A program made the position numbers and the translations under genes. A stretch of DNA of 64,000 bases from contig VZQC01005922.1 in the NCBI GenBank assembly GCA_009823505.1, forward strand, positions 649,323 to 713,322. Reading direction: 5' to 3'. Below, piece by piece: positions 1-9,505 of this stretch. Below the pieces are notes generated by a model. It was not told the DNA's origin, did no database searches, and worked only from the letters and a program-made list of their open reading frames with translations. This DNA comes from Rhizomys pruinosus. Taxonomy: Eukaryota; Chordata; Mammalia; Rodentia; Spalacidae. The stretch's first letter is position 1, and each line of letters starts with the position of its first letter.

Positions 1-272
1 ATATCCACAGGCAAGAGCAGGAAGAAAATAAAGGCAAGGAGCCTCATTCACTGCTTATGCTCAGCTACTTCTTTTCACTTTTATATAGTTCAAGCCTAGA
101 GGATGCTGCTGCCCACAGTGGCCTGGGCATTCCTACAGCAATTAATAATCAAGACAGTTCCCCACAGACATGCCTATAGACCAACTTAGTACAACAATAC
201 CTCATTCTGGCTCTCTTCCCAGGTGATTCTGCATTGTACGTTGACAGTTAAACTAACTAGCACATCACAATT
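1..272 (-). mobile_element. ERVL/MaLR-type LTR fragment, cut by window edge
   Basis: The sequence aligns by eye with the fuller antisense LTR at 10768-11172. Shared blocks are the block rich in cccacagtggcctgggc, the aataatcaagacag block, the cacagac-atg block and a terminal ttgacag motif. Only the 5' half in element sense is present and the window edge removes the rest. It is an old, decayed solo LTR. The family assignment is from memory. Confidence 0.5.
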
Positions 273-669
273 TTCCATCACCCATACTGCCGTGCTCACT
301 GACATCTGTGGTGCCTGTAAGTTAGAAGAGCTTCGTAGGTGCGGCCACCTGCTCTGCATTCAGTGACATCACAGTGCTCCCAGAGGAAACATGATGGGAG
401 AACTCATACAGTAAAATCAGCATGGGAGATCTCCTGAGGCCAGTGGAAGGAAGAGCAGGAGACAGGTAGGAACTGGGTGCCTCAACAAACCTGATTGTTG
501 ATCCCTTAATCCAGCTGTCTTTGGCTTGATTGGCTTTTGTGGCTGTGGGGTCAGAGTTATCCTCCCAGCTGGGATTAAAGGTGGGCTTGTGTGACTCTTG
601 AGATCTGAGATCTCCTGAAGCCAGCAGAGATACTGGGGCGCGGGCTCATTAACTGACAGACCTTTGGCT
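273..669. other. Low-copy sequence, no recognisable feature
   Basis: There is no SINE, LINE or LTR signature that I can name. A 103-codon antisense frame overlaps it but has no recognisable domain and runs into the adjacent LINE-1, so I treat it as chance. Confidence 0.4.
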
Positions 670-1127
670 ACAGACAATGCTACTGTGAATGTTTTCTTCA
701 AAGTTCCTGTTTGAGGAGATCTTTTCATTTCTCATAGGTGTATACCCAGGAGTGGAATTGCTAGATCATTTGGTAACTCCATATTTAACCATTTGAAGGA
801 CTGCAGACCATTTTCAAGTGCATATATTATTTCGTGCCAGTGAGAGATGAGGAGTCCTACTTCTCCATGTCCTTGCCAGCATGTATTGTTAGCTGCATGA
901 CTGTAGTTGAGTGTGAAGAGGTATGTTACTATGGTTTTGACTGGCATTTCCTATCCACTAATACTGTGATAGTATCTGATTGTCACATATTTAACTGACC
1001 TTGAATTCCTTAGATAGATTCACTAAGACTATTGAGCATCCTTCATGTGTTGATTCCATTTATATATCTTATATGTCCTTAGAATCTCGATGTACATCCT
1101 TTGTCTGTTCTTTGGGGTTTTATTTTT

Positions 1128-1325
1128 AAATTATTTTGTGTACATATATGTGTGTCTGTATGAGTCTATGTGCATGTGTGTGCACGTGTGTGTGTATCCA
1201 GGTCAGAAGAGGGCATTGGATCCCCCAGAGCTAGAGTTACCAGCTTGTTACTTGAGTTCTAATTAGAACTCCAGTCCTCATGTCTGCACAAGTGCTCTTA
1301 ACCACTGAAGCCATCTCTCCAGCCC
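1128..1325 (-). mobile_element. B2 SINE, antisense, diverged
   Basis: It ends with the reverse complement of the B2 head, gaagccatctctccagccc, preceded by the box B-like and tail regions. The internal body is rearranged, with acttgagttctaattagaact in the middle. Confidence 0.7.
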
Positions 1326-1367
1326 AAAAGTTCTTTGGCTATAAATCTCCTATAAGGTAGGTGATTT

Positions 1368-1629
1368 GAAAATATTTTCTCTTGGGGCTGGAGAGATGGT
1401 TCAGTGGTTAAGAGTACTAGCTCTTCTTGCAGAAGACCCAGTTTCAAATCCCAGCAGCCACATGGTGGCTAACAAGCATCTGTAACTCCGGTTCCAGGGG
1501 CTCCGACTTCCTCTTCTGACATCCATGGGCATTGCATGACATGGGTGCACTTACACACATGCAGACAGTACACACGTACACGCAAAATAAAAATAATAAA
1601 ATATTTGGAGAAAAGAAAATATTTTCTCT
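1368..1629 (+). mobile_element. B2 SINE with 15-bp target-site duplication
   Basis: The B2 body at 1384-1614 starts ggggctggagagatggttc and ends in an A-rich tail. It is flanked by perfect direct repeats gaaaatattttctct at 1368-1382 and 1615-1629. It sits inside the antisense old LINE-1. It has the single-copy form of the ctccaattccagg block, so it belongs to the older B2 type. Confidence 0.9.
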
Positions 1630-1681
1630 GATTCCATGTGGTGTTTTTACTTTCAGGGTATATCCTTCATTTATAAATGTG

Positions 1682-1850
1682 GGGTAGACAGATGGCTACA
1701 TTGGTAAAGTGCTTGCCTCCAAAATACAAGGACCTGGGTTTGATCCCTGGGACCCATATAAAGAAAAATAAAGCCTGGCATGGCAGCACATGTCTATAAT
1801 CCCAGAACTGGGGAAACAGACAGGAAAATCCCTGGGACTTGGTATTTTTA
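1682..1850 (+). mobile_element. B4 / ID-B1 composite SINE, truncated
   Basis: A tRNA-like head (tacattggtaaagtgcttgcc, ggacctgggtttgatccc) is followed by a B1-like section (gcctggcatggcagcacatg, ataatcccagaactgggg). The 3' half is missing. Confidence 0.75.
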
Positions 1851-1902
1851 TTTTTATCCTATTGATGTGGTATTTTACAGTTGATGATTTTCACATATAT
1901 TG

Positions 1903-2352
1903 AAATAAACTTGAAGCTGGGCATGGTGACAGGGTCTCTCACTGGCCTGGAACTCACAGACTGGGCTAGGCTGGGTAGCCACTGAGAATGAAGATCCTCC
2001 TGGTTTTGCCTCCTCAGTGTGGGGACTGCAAGATGGGCCACCACACCTGGCTGTGTCTTGTTTTTTAGCCTGGGTTCTGGGGATCAGACTTAGGTCCTGT
2101 GCTGGCAGGGCAAGCACTTTCTGACTGAGGCATCTCCCCAGTCTTAATGGGTTTCTTGCATTTAAGTCCATGATATTTTGAAGGCTTAAAAACTCCTATC
2201 CTTAGCCGGGCATGGTGGTGCACGCCTTTAATCCTAGCACTTGGGAAGCAGAGGCAGGCAGATCTTTGTGAGTTCAAGGCCAGCCTGGTCTACAGAGTGA
2301 GTTCCAGGACAGCCGGAACTACAGGGAGACCCTGTATCGAAAAGACCAAAAA

Positions 2353-2391
<39 letters not shown>

Positions 2392-2398
2392 ACTTGAA
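1903..2398 (+). mobile_element. Chimeric B1-terminated retrocopy with 13-bp target-site duplication
   Basis: Direct repeats aaataaacttgaa at 1903-1915 and 2386-2398 bracket a 470-bp insert in the old LINE-1. From 5' to 3' the insert holds 12 nt resembling a B1 head (1916-1927), a reverse-complement B4 segment and 54 bp of antisense LINE-1 ORF2 (together 1928-2204), then a full B1 from 2205 ending in an (AAAT)n tail. The same module order lies inverted at about 59925-60348. The 277-bp non-B1 part is equal in length in both places, with 10 mismatches by my count. A tail plus target-site duplication implies retrotransposition of a read-through RNA. Confidence 0.8.
2205..2385 (+). mobile_element. 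B1 SINE with (AAAT)n tail
   Basis: It is a full B1 from gccgggcatggtggtgcacg to gagaccctgtatcgaaaag, then an (AAAT)n tail. It forms the 3' end of the composite insertion described at 1903-2398. Confidence 0.9.
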
Positions 2399-2850
2399 TT
2401 CCTGGGATAAATCCTCCATGGTTGTGGTATGATTCTTTTATAAGTTCCCAATTTCAGTGTGTAAGCATTTTGCTATGGGGGACTATAGCTGTGTTTATCA
2501 GTAAGGATGGTATGCAGTTTTCTTGTGATGCCTTTGTCTTAGTGTCAGGATAATACAGCCTTCAAAATGTAGTCATTCTCTCCTCTTCTATTTGTGAAGG
2601 ATTTGTGAAGGCTGATACTGATTCTTCTTGTGGTGCTGGGAGGATTCAATGGTAAGGTCATCAGAATCTTGGCTTTTTGTGGGTATGTTTTTGTTACTAA
2701 TACTCTTTATTTACTATAGGTCTTTTCAGCTTGTCTATTTCTTCTTGAACTTTTATAATATAATGTGTCTGTAGAGAAATATGCATATTTCTCTCCTGGG
2801 TTATCAAACTTTTGGCATATAATTATTCATAATATTTATAATAATTTTTG

Positions 2851-2985
2851 GTCTTTTGAAGACAGGATCTCCCTGTAGCCCCAGCTGTCCTAGAACTCAC
2901 TCTGTAGACCAGGCTGGCCTTGAACTCCACCTGCCTCTGCCTCCAAAGTGCTAGGATTAAAGGCATGCACCACTATGCCCAGCTA
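2851..2985 (-). mobile_element. B1 SINE, antisense
   Basis: It is the reverse complement of a B1: the 3' end reads acaggatctccctgtagccc and the 5' end reads caccactatgcccagct. It is inserted in the old LINE-1. Confidence 0.9.
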
Positions 2986-3115
2986 TTATAATATATTTTA
3001 TTATTGTAATCTTGGTGGTACTGAACTCTTACTTCTGATTCTAGTAATTATCCTCTTTTATATATGTGTGTATGTATGTATACACATATACAATATATAT
3101 TATTTGTTTTTCATT

Positions 3116-3241
3116 TATTTGTTTTGAGACAGGGTCTCCCTGTAGCCCCAGCTGGCTTAAAACTCACTATCTCTCACAGAGATCCACCTGTATCTGCCTC
3201 CTCGGTGTTGGGATCAAAGCTGTGCACTTCCACACCCAGCG
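3116..3241 (-). mobile_element. B1 SINE, antisense
   Basis: It is the reverse complement of a B1 from gagacagggtctccctgtag to cacttccacacccagc, moderately diverged. A short (GTAT)-rich stretch precedes it at 3064-3090. Confidence 0.85.
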
Positions 3242-3548
3242 ATTAATATATTTAAAAGCTTGTCAATTTTGTTGATCTTTTCAAAGAAGCAGCTTTTGTT
3301 CTCACTGAATCTGTGTTGCTTTGTTTATCAATTAAACTTTTTTTTTTTATTTTCTTCCCTCTGCTTGCTTCAAATTTGGATTGCTGTCCTTAAGGGAAAA
3401 AGAGCTGAAGGGGGAAAGTAAAGTTATTATTTCAGATTTGTTTTCTTCTTTCTTAATATTGGTATTTAAGCTATAAATTTACCTCTGAGCACTGCTTTTG
3501 CTCCATTCCCAAGGTTTTGGAATGTTGTGTCTTCCTTTTCATTCATCT

Positions 3549-4021
3549 GTTAGAAATAAAATCTGAGGTCCAAGAACCCCACAGATACCAAATAAAGAAC
3601 ACGCAGGAACAAAGCCGAAACAACTCGGCAAAGCAATTCTTACTTTTGCATAATGGTATGATGCATTAGGATTGAGCAAACTCACCAAACAGGAAATTTG
3701 GTTTCTTTTCCCTTTTGGCTGGGGTCCAACTTCACAGTTGACTGGTTTGAAAAGACTCAGCACAAAGAAAATGAAGGAAACTGGAAAAGGGTCAGCTGTT
3801 CTGGCCATAGAGTTCCAGGAATGCAACAGGACCTTTGCATAAGCAAAAGCTTTACAAAGTGGGGGAAGATTAAAATATTTTAATTCCTGTGATAAATTTT
3901 TCAAGATGGCGGAGGAGGGTACCACAAGATAGTATTACAAAGGTCACATTCTTATGACCATTCTCTTGATGGAAAACTATTTTAAAATAGTTTAAAATAT
4001 TCTTTGTAATTCTTCCCTTCA
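3549..4021 (-). mobile_element. Solo LTR, ERV-like, antisense
   Basis: The block interrupts the old LINE-1. In minus-strand sense it starts TGAAGGG and ends ctaACA, the TG...CA boundary expected of an LTR. It contains a G/T-rich segment after ttctttattt, resembling an R-U5 region. I could not identify a target-site duplication, so boundaries are approximate. The 128-codon minus-strand frame across it is probably chance. Confidence 0.5.
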
Positions 4022-4318
4022 TAACTCAAACATTTTTCCAATTTCACTTTTTATTTCTTCTTTGCTCCATGCTTATACTGATTTCTAATTTCATTCCATT
4101 GCAATTGATGCCCACACACTGTGTGTTATTTCTCATCTTTTAAAGTTACTGAGGTTCATTCTATGGCATGTTCTATGCTGGAGGATGTTTGATGTGAAGA
4201 ACATATATTCTCCTGTTGAGCAGAGCAACTGTACATAGCTGGTAGGTCTGTTTCACCCACAGTTTTGCTCAGATCCTCTATTTCCTTTCTAACCATATGT
4301 CTGGATCAATATACTATT

Positions 4319-4926
4319 GAAAGTAAGTAAGAGAAACCACAATGGATCAAATGACTGATTATAGTTTGGGAATTAAAGAGAACAGGAATAGTTTATCACT
4401 CCATCTGCTACTTCTCTAGTACTGAAATCACCTTGATCAACATTCTAACAAGCCTCTTCTACCACGCAACCCATGAACTTTCTGTCATTGACTGCACTTG
4501 CTGTTGACCCCACAGTATCATTTTCCCCAGGCAAATAAGCTAAAAGACTTCAAACCAGGAAATCTACAAAAGTGGCATCAATAGGAATTTCACAGAAGGG
4601 GTTCCCAGTAACTGCTGCCAGGGCCACCACCAGCACCCCAACGGAGAAAGGCAAAGCTTCGAGAGCTAAACACGAACTCTGAGTAGAGCTTTAGGTACCA
4701 CACAGCCACCAGCTGCTCCTGACCATGTGGGAATGCAGCAATTGCAGCTAGACAGAGTTTGTCCCTGCTTTCCATGGCCCACAGAACAGAGTCAGGGAAA
4801 CTCCTCACACTAGGGTAGTTGGGACCCTACATGAGAGGGGGAGCATTTAAAAGCAACATGGAGCACAGCCTAAACCAGGACCAAGGAGACAAAGCAATGG
4901 AGTAGCCAAGAGGAGGAAACCAATTG
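4319..4926. other. Low-copy sequence, nothing recognised
   Basis: There is no repeat family or gene that I can recognise. Short open frames on both strands lack domain-like features. Confidence 0.35.
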
Positions 4927-5245
4927 TACTATTACCTGTCTGTTGCTGTGATAAAATACCATGACTGAGGCAAAGTACAGGGAAATAAAAGTTTGTTTTG
5001 ACTTATAGTTCCAGAGGGAGAAACCATAATGATGGAGAAAGCATATCAGCAGGCAGCCAGAGCAGAAGGCAGAGTTCGTATCTTCAAGCACACATAGGAA
5101 ACAGAGAAAACTGGAAATGGGACAAGGCTATGAGCTCTCAAAGCCCTCCCCTACTGACATACTTCCTCCAGCAAGGCCACACCTCCTGAACATCTGCAAA
5201 CAGTGCCCCAAACTGGGGACCAAGTGTTCAAAGACGACACGAGCC
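4927..5245 (-). mobile_element. MaLR/ERVL-type LTR, antisense
   Basis: It carries landmarks of a common rodent LTR seen in reverse: ttgctgtgataaaataccatg, then a region ending ccaaactggggaccaagtg. The copies at 9125 and 15500 share this layout. It is a diverged solo LTR. Confidence 0.65.
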
Positions 5246-5332
5246 TGGGAGACATCTCTTCTTCAAAGCGCCACATCGGCACTCAGGCCAGTGTCCCCAT
5301 TTCTTATATTACCACCCAGCTCTCCTCCTCCC

Positions 5333-5381
5333 CTACAGGTATTCCTGTGCATATACTACAGGTATTCCTGTGCATATACGA
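5333..5381. repeat. Two-copy 24-bp tandem repeat
   Basis: The unit ctacaggtattcctgtgcat plus atac occurs twice back to back (about 5333-5356 and 5357-5380) with almost no change. It is a short local duplication in low-copy DNA. Confidence 0.75.
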
Positions 5382-5504
5382 CAGGAGGGCATTGGAACAG
5401 GCCAGCACTGTCCCTTACTGATCACACCATTTACTGTTTCATTCTCTCTCTTACATTTCCCAAAGCCCAGAAGCTGACCTGGTTTGTGATACTAGAGTTC
5501 ATAT

Positions 5505-5990
5505 CTGTATTAGTCAGGGTTCTCTAAAGAAACAGAAGCAACAGGATGAATATATATAGCTATGTACAATTTATTGATTTGCTCACATGACAGTTCAAGG
5601 ATTCCAACAGTAGCTGCACCACACTGGAAAGGCCGAGACGAGAATCCAGGGAACTGCTCAGTCCACAAGTCTGGATGTCTCAGTAGTCCCAATCCAGTGC
5701 TGAAGGCCCAAATGGGTTCCAGGAGATCTACCGGTCTCAATACACGCTGGGATCCAAAAGGTTGATCACAGCAGCAAGACAAACTCACCAGATGAGAGAG
5801 GCAAGCTGCAGGAGAAAAAGGGGACCAGCTCCTTCTGCCGTGGCCTTTTATACTACCTGCCGGCAGAAGGTAACACCCACATTTGGGGTGGGCCATCCGG
5901 GTTGAGGCGGTCCAATCAGAAGACCCTTTTTCTCCTATTTGTTCCTTAGTGCAGTCAAGTTGACACCCAGGATTAACCATCACAATATCT
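5505..5990 (-). mobile_element. ERVL/MaLR-type LTR, antisense
   Basis: The + strand begins ttagtcagggttctctaaag, the reverse complement of a typical ERVL/MaLR LTR end, and finishes near gtcaagttgacacccagg. In element sense it has a CCAAT-like motif (attgga near 5915) and a TATA-like stretch (agtataaaa near 5850). The whole LTR is open for 157 codons on the minus strand, which I consider chance. Confidence 0.6.
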
Positions 5991-6759
5991 TTACCTCCAT
6001 TTTAGTCTTCCGTTAACCCAAACTCCCACATCTCTACCACATTTTCCCCTTGTCTCAATTGTTCCCACTCCAATGTATGCCCCTCTCCTCAAAAAACTCA
6101 CAAGACTTACCACTAGTCTCATCATGATTGCTAATCTCTTCCTTTTTTGCCTTTTATTTCATATTAAAAGCATTAGTATACACAGTATTATTGGATCCTT
6201 TGCTCTTTAAACTAGTCAGTACTTAACTGTTTTGTAGTCACCTGCTACCCCATTATAGGAGTGGGTTAACTACTGGATAGTTTCTGTTGTTGCAGACAGT
6301 ATTGAACCCACAGGGGCAGACTGGAGATAGAGTCTTGTGATTAGAACACCAGCCTAACAGATGAAAGCATCACAACTGTACTACAACCTATTCTTTCCTG
6401 AACACTATAAATACATCTACTGAAAGAAGAGAAGCAACCTACGTTAAAAGAACAAAAAAGAAAATAATAAATCTTTATCAATGATCTAACTCCACATGGG
6501 CAGAGCCCAGTGGAAAAACACAAATAACATGAAAAACTAAGACAACTTATTTCCTCTAAAAATTACCATGCCCATACTAATGATCTCCAATAAAAATGGC
6601 TTAGATTACATTCCAGATGCGAAATTTGGAGGAATGATGATACCAGGTAAAACAATTCGAAGAAGACTCCAATATTTTCCAAGAGAACATAGCCAGCTGA
6701 ATGAAATAAGGAAGTCAATCCATCATATGAGAATAAAATTTAATAAAGGTAGAAACACT

Positions 6760-7017
6760 AAAGAAAACTCAGACCAGGGCTGGAGAAATGGCTCAGCAAT
6801 TTAGAGTACTGACTGCTCCTGCAAAGGACCCAGGTTCAATTCCCAGCACCCACATAGCGGCTAAGAACTGTCCTTAACTCAAGTTCCACTGGAATCTGAT
6901 GCCCTCTTTTGACGTCTGCAGGCATTGCACGACACAGGTGCACTCACATACATGCAGGCAGTATACTCATTTACATAAAATAAAAATTCAGAAGATATTT
7001 AAAGAAAACCCAGATCA
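6760..7017 (+). mobile_element. B2 SINE with imperfect 17-bp target-site duplication
   Basis: The B2 body at 6777-7000 is flanked by aaagaaaactcagacca (6760-6776) and aaagaaaacccagatca (7001-7017), which differ at two positions. It is an older B2 with the single ctcaagttcc block. Confidence 0.85.
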
Positions 7018-7075
7018 AAATGATGGAAATATAGAAAAATAATAAGCCAAATAAAATTGATATTGGAGAGGAACT

Positions 7076-7262
7076 AAAGAAAGATGGCTCGGGCAGGGCG
7101 TGGTGGCACACGCCTTTAATCCTAACACTTGGGAGGCAGAGGCAGGTGGATCTTTGTGAGTTCAAGGCCAGCCTGGTCTACAGAGCGAGTTCCAGGACAG
7201 CTGGGGCTACAGGGAGACCCTGTCTCAAAAAAAAAAAAAAAAAAAAAAGAAAGATGGCTCGG
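7076..7262 (+). mobile_element. B1 SINE with perfect 17-bp target-site duplication
   Basis: The B1 body and A-tail at 7093-7245 are bracketed by identical aaagaaagatggctcgg repeats at 7076-7092 and 7246-7262. The target is itself a fragment of a B2-like SINE, so this is a nested insertion. The intact duplication and clean tail suggest it is young. Confidence 0.93.
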
Positions 7263-7345
7263 CAGTTAAAAGCACTGGCTGCTCTTGCAGAGGACTGAGT
7301 TCAGTTCCCAACTCCCATGTGATCTCAATTCACCTGCTAACAGAC
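7247..7345 (+). mobile_element. B2 fragment, host of the B1
   Basis: The fragment reads aagatggctcggcagttaaa and ctgctcttgcagaggactg, that is B2 head sequence continuing after the B1 insertion. The 3' half is lost. Confidence 0.65.
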
Positions 7346-7447
7346 ACAGACTAATGGATTGGATTGGAAAATAGAACTTTCTTTTTCTGCTTCCAAGAAA
7401 CATACCTAGCCACCAAAGATAAACCCTGCCTTAGGGCAAAAGGGTGA

Positions 7448-7590
7448 TAGTTTGAATGGGAACTGTCCCCCCATAAGCTCACATATTTGAATACTTGGTC
7501 CTCAGTCGGTGGGACAGTTTGGGGAGGTTCTGGAGGTTCAGCCTTGCTGGAAGAAGCCTGTCACTGGGGGCGGGCTTTCAGTGTTCATAG
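7448..7590 (+). mobile_element. MaLR-type LTR 5' fragment
   Basis: It starts tgatagtttgaatgggaact and continues with a cccataagctcac block and a gggggcgggctttcag block, landmarks of rodent MaLR LTRs. The 3' part is absent or too diverged to see. Confidence 0.6.
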
Positions 7591-8533
7591 ACTGAAGAGG
7601 CTATAACAAAACTCCCTTCCAATGACCGGAGTAGGAACCTAGAGAACTGAGGAGGGGACTTATCTGTGGGATGCTGAGAGGCAGGCAGTATGGGGCGGAG
7701 TGGCCTGGTTTTTCAAGGACACAAGCAGCACAACTCAAGTTCCAGCCTGTATTCAGGACACTCCAAGTTACCAGGCCAGAACACTGAGAGAATGCCTTCA
7801 GGGGAGCCAAGCCACACCCCTAGTTGAGACTTCCATTGCTTGTCAAGGCGAGTTAGTCAAGCCTCTACTGCAGAAGCACCAACACCATTGTAGGGTACCC
7901 TACAGCCTCCTGGGGCCAATAGGTAGATGTCCTAGGCTGACCATGTGTCACCATATCCTGAATCCCTCCCCATTTCTCACCCAGAGAGTCCCTGTCTGTC
8001 CACCCAGGTGGCTGGTAGGTCATACCCTTCCAGCCACCATCTAATGTGCTCAGCACCTACATGTGCCCAGTAGCTGGGTGAACATAGCAGCCTGGGCTCA
8101 GTGCTCATCAGGATGCCAAGAGTAGAAGCACCTTGGGAGAAGAGCCCAGAGCCATCATTGACAAAGCACTGCAGATGAGTTGTCATCTGCAGTTCCCCAT
8201 GCCTGTTGTGGTGGGGGAGAACCTCTCTACATGCCTGAGGGGTAACAGGGCCCCCAGGGGCTGAATCTAGAGAAGGGCTGAACAGGACTCCTTGGTCTCC
8301 CCAGGCGTTGGTGAAAGGTAGAGGAGGTTATCGCGTGCATATGGAGAGGGCAGAAAAGGCCGTGTAAGTCCAGAACCCTGGTGGGGAACCTTGGGCGTAA
8401 ATATCTGAAACATTCTCTGGATGGGTCTCAGACTTGCAGAAGGCAAGTCATTGTCCTTCAGTCATTCCATGGACTCAGAATAAGGCCTGCACTGTGTGGC
8501 AAAGTGCTAGTCCCTTGATGATCCCATCCAGGA
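7591..8533. other. Low-copy sequence, nothing recognised
   Basis: This GC-moderate sequence has no SINE or LINE signature. Overlapping frames up to 114 codons occur on both strands without domain features or credible exon boundaries. Confidence 0.35.
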
Positions 8534-8850
8534 TGGTTAAGATTGTCAATCTTGACAGGATCTAGTGGATAAACTCTGGGCGCGTCTGTGAGGAAGTATC
8601 TTGATTAAGTTAAGTGAGGTGGGAGGACTCACCATCCATGGAGTACTGAACTGAAAGTAAAGGACAAAGCAGCAGGCTGAGCACCAGCATTTGTTGCTCT
8701 CTGCTTCCTGTCTGTGGATACCTTACAGCCAGCTGCCTCACACTCCCTGCCACGCCCACCCCGTCATGGTAGACTGTACCCTCAAATCGTGAGTCAAGTA
8801 AATCCTCTCCTCCTGAAGCTCCCTCCAGCGATGAGAGAAGTACTAATGCA
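8534..8850 (+). mobile_element. ERVL/MaLR-type LTR, sense
   Basis: It begins ttaagattgtcaatcttgac and continues with gcaccagcatttgttgctct, tctgcttcctgtctgtgg and a decayed polyadenylation region (caagtaaatcctctcc). This is the order expected for a rodent LTR of this class. Confidence 0.6.
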
Positions 8851-9124
8851 CCACCCCAATTCACTATGAATGTAGAGACCACCATTCTATGATGACACAC
8901 ACCTCCTGTCCAGAGCAAGGTAAGAGTCTGTGCCCTCTCCTCTCCAGCGGTGGAGACCCCTATAGACAGGAGTGTGATGAACAGTGCACTTGGCCCTCTG
9001 TGGGCACAGCAGGCAGTTTGTGGAGGGCCCAGGCTGGGGAAGAGGGCTTGCCCAGACCAGTCAAGCAATGTTATCATCCTGTGATTGCTGGACCCTGGAG
9101 GATCTTCCAGCTGCTGCTGCTGCT
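8851..9124. other. Low-copy sequence with a short (GCT)n
   Basis: Nothing is recognised except a short ctgctgctgctgctg run at 9110-9124, immediately before the next LTR. Confidence 0.35.
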
Positions 9125-9505
9125 GTGTTAATTACTTGCCTCATTGCTATGACAAAATACATAATCAACACAACTTAAAGAGGGAAGTGTTTACTTTTGG
9201 ATAGTTTAAGGAGATATATTCCCCCCTGACAGTGAGGGTACTGGGTATCAGGTGGGAGAGGCATGGCAGACACAGGAGACCAGCTGGTCACATGACCTCC
9301 CCACCTAGGAAGCAGAAGATGAACAAGAAGCAGGTCTGGGCTATAAAGCCTGAAGCCTTGCTTCCCCCCGACCCCGACTTCCTTCTGGCAGGCTCCACTT
9401 CCTAAAGGTTCTACAACCTTCTTAAACAGCACCACCAGTTGGCCACCAAATATTCAATCACATGAGCCCACATGGAGGACACATCACATTCAAACCACAA
9501 GAGCA
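9125..9505 (-). mobile_element. MaLR/ERVL-type LTR, antisense
   Basis: The layout matches the 4927 and 15500 copies: attgctatgacaaaatacat at one end, then a cctccact-tcc region and a caccaccagttggccaccaa region at the other. It is strongly diverged. Confidence 0.6.

Larger units (their letters stand above)
670..4318 (-). mobile_element. Old LINE-1, antisense, split by many insertions
   Basis: LINE-1 ORF2 fragments appear in order on the minus strand. The C-terminal region lies near 726-950, where the frame contains a LINE-1-like LPNDLAIPLLG string. The reverse-transcriptase region lies near 1850-2450 and the endonuclease-proximal region near 4022-4318. The reading frame is destroyed. The element is interrupted by two B2, several B4 and B1 SINEs, a chimeric retrocopy (1916-2385) and an LTR (about 3549-4021). 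Removing 1916-2385 plus one 13-bp repeat restores collinearity with the younger LINE-1 at 21845. It is much more diverged than the copies at 19-26 kb. Confidence 0.75.
5998..7446 (+). mobile_element. Old LINE-1, sense, 5' region
   Basis: The run aaaaacacaaataacatgaa followed by a frame containing SQLNEIRKSIHHMRIKFNKG (6568-6780) resembles the LINE-1 ORF1 coiled-coil region. Near 7395 the sequence ccaagaaacatacctagcc resembles the ORF2 endonuclease start. The middle is deleted and the copy is interrupted by a B2 and a B1. The reading frame is broken. Confidence 0.55.

Noticed and set aside
5510..5983. 157-codon minus-strand frame spanning an LTR
   Set aside because: It covers a solo LTR end to end and has no domain. 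LTR promoters can be open by chance. I keep only the LTR call.
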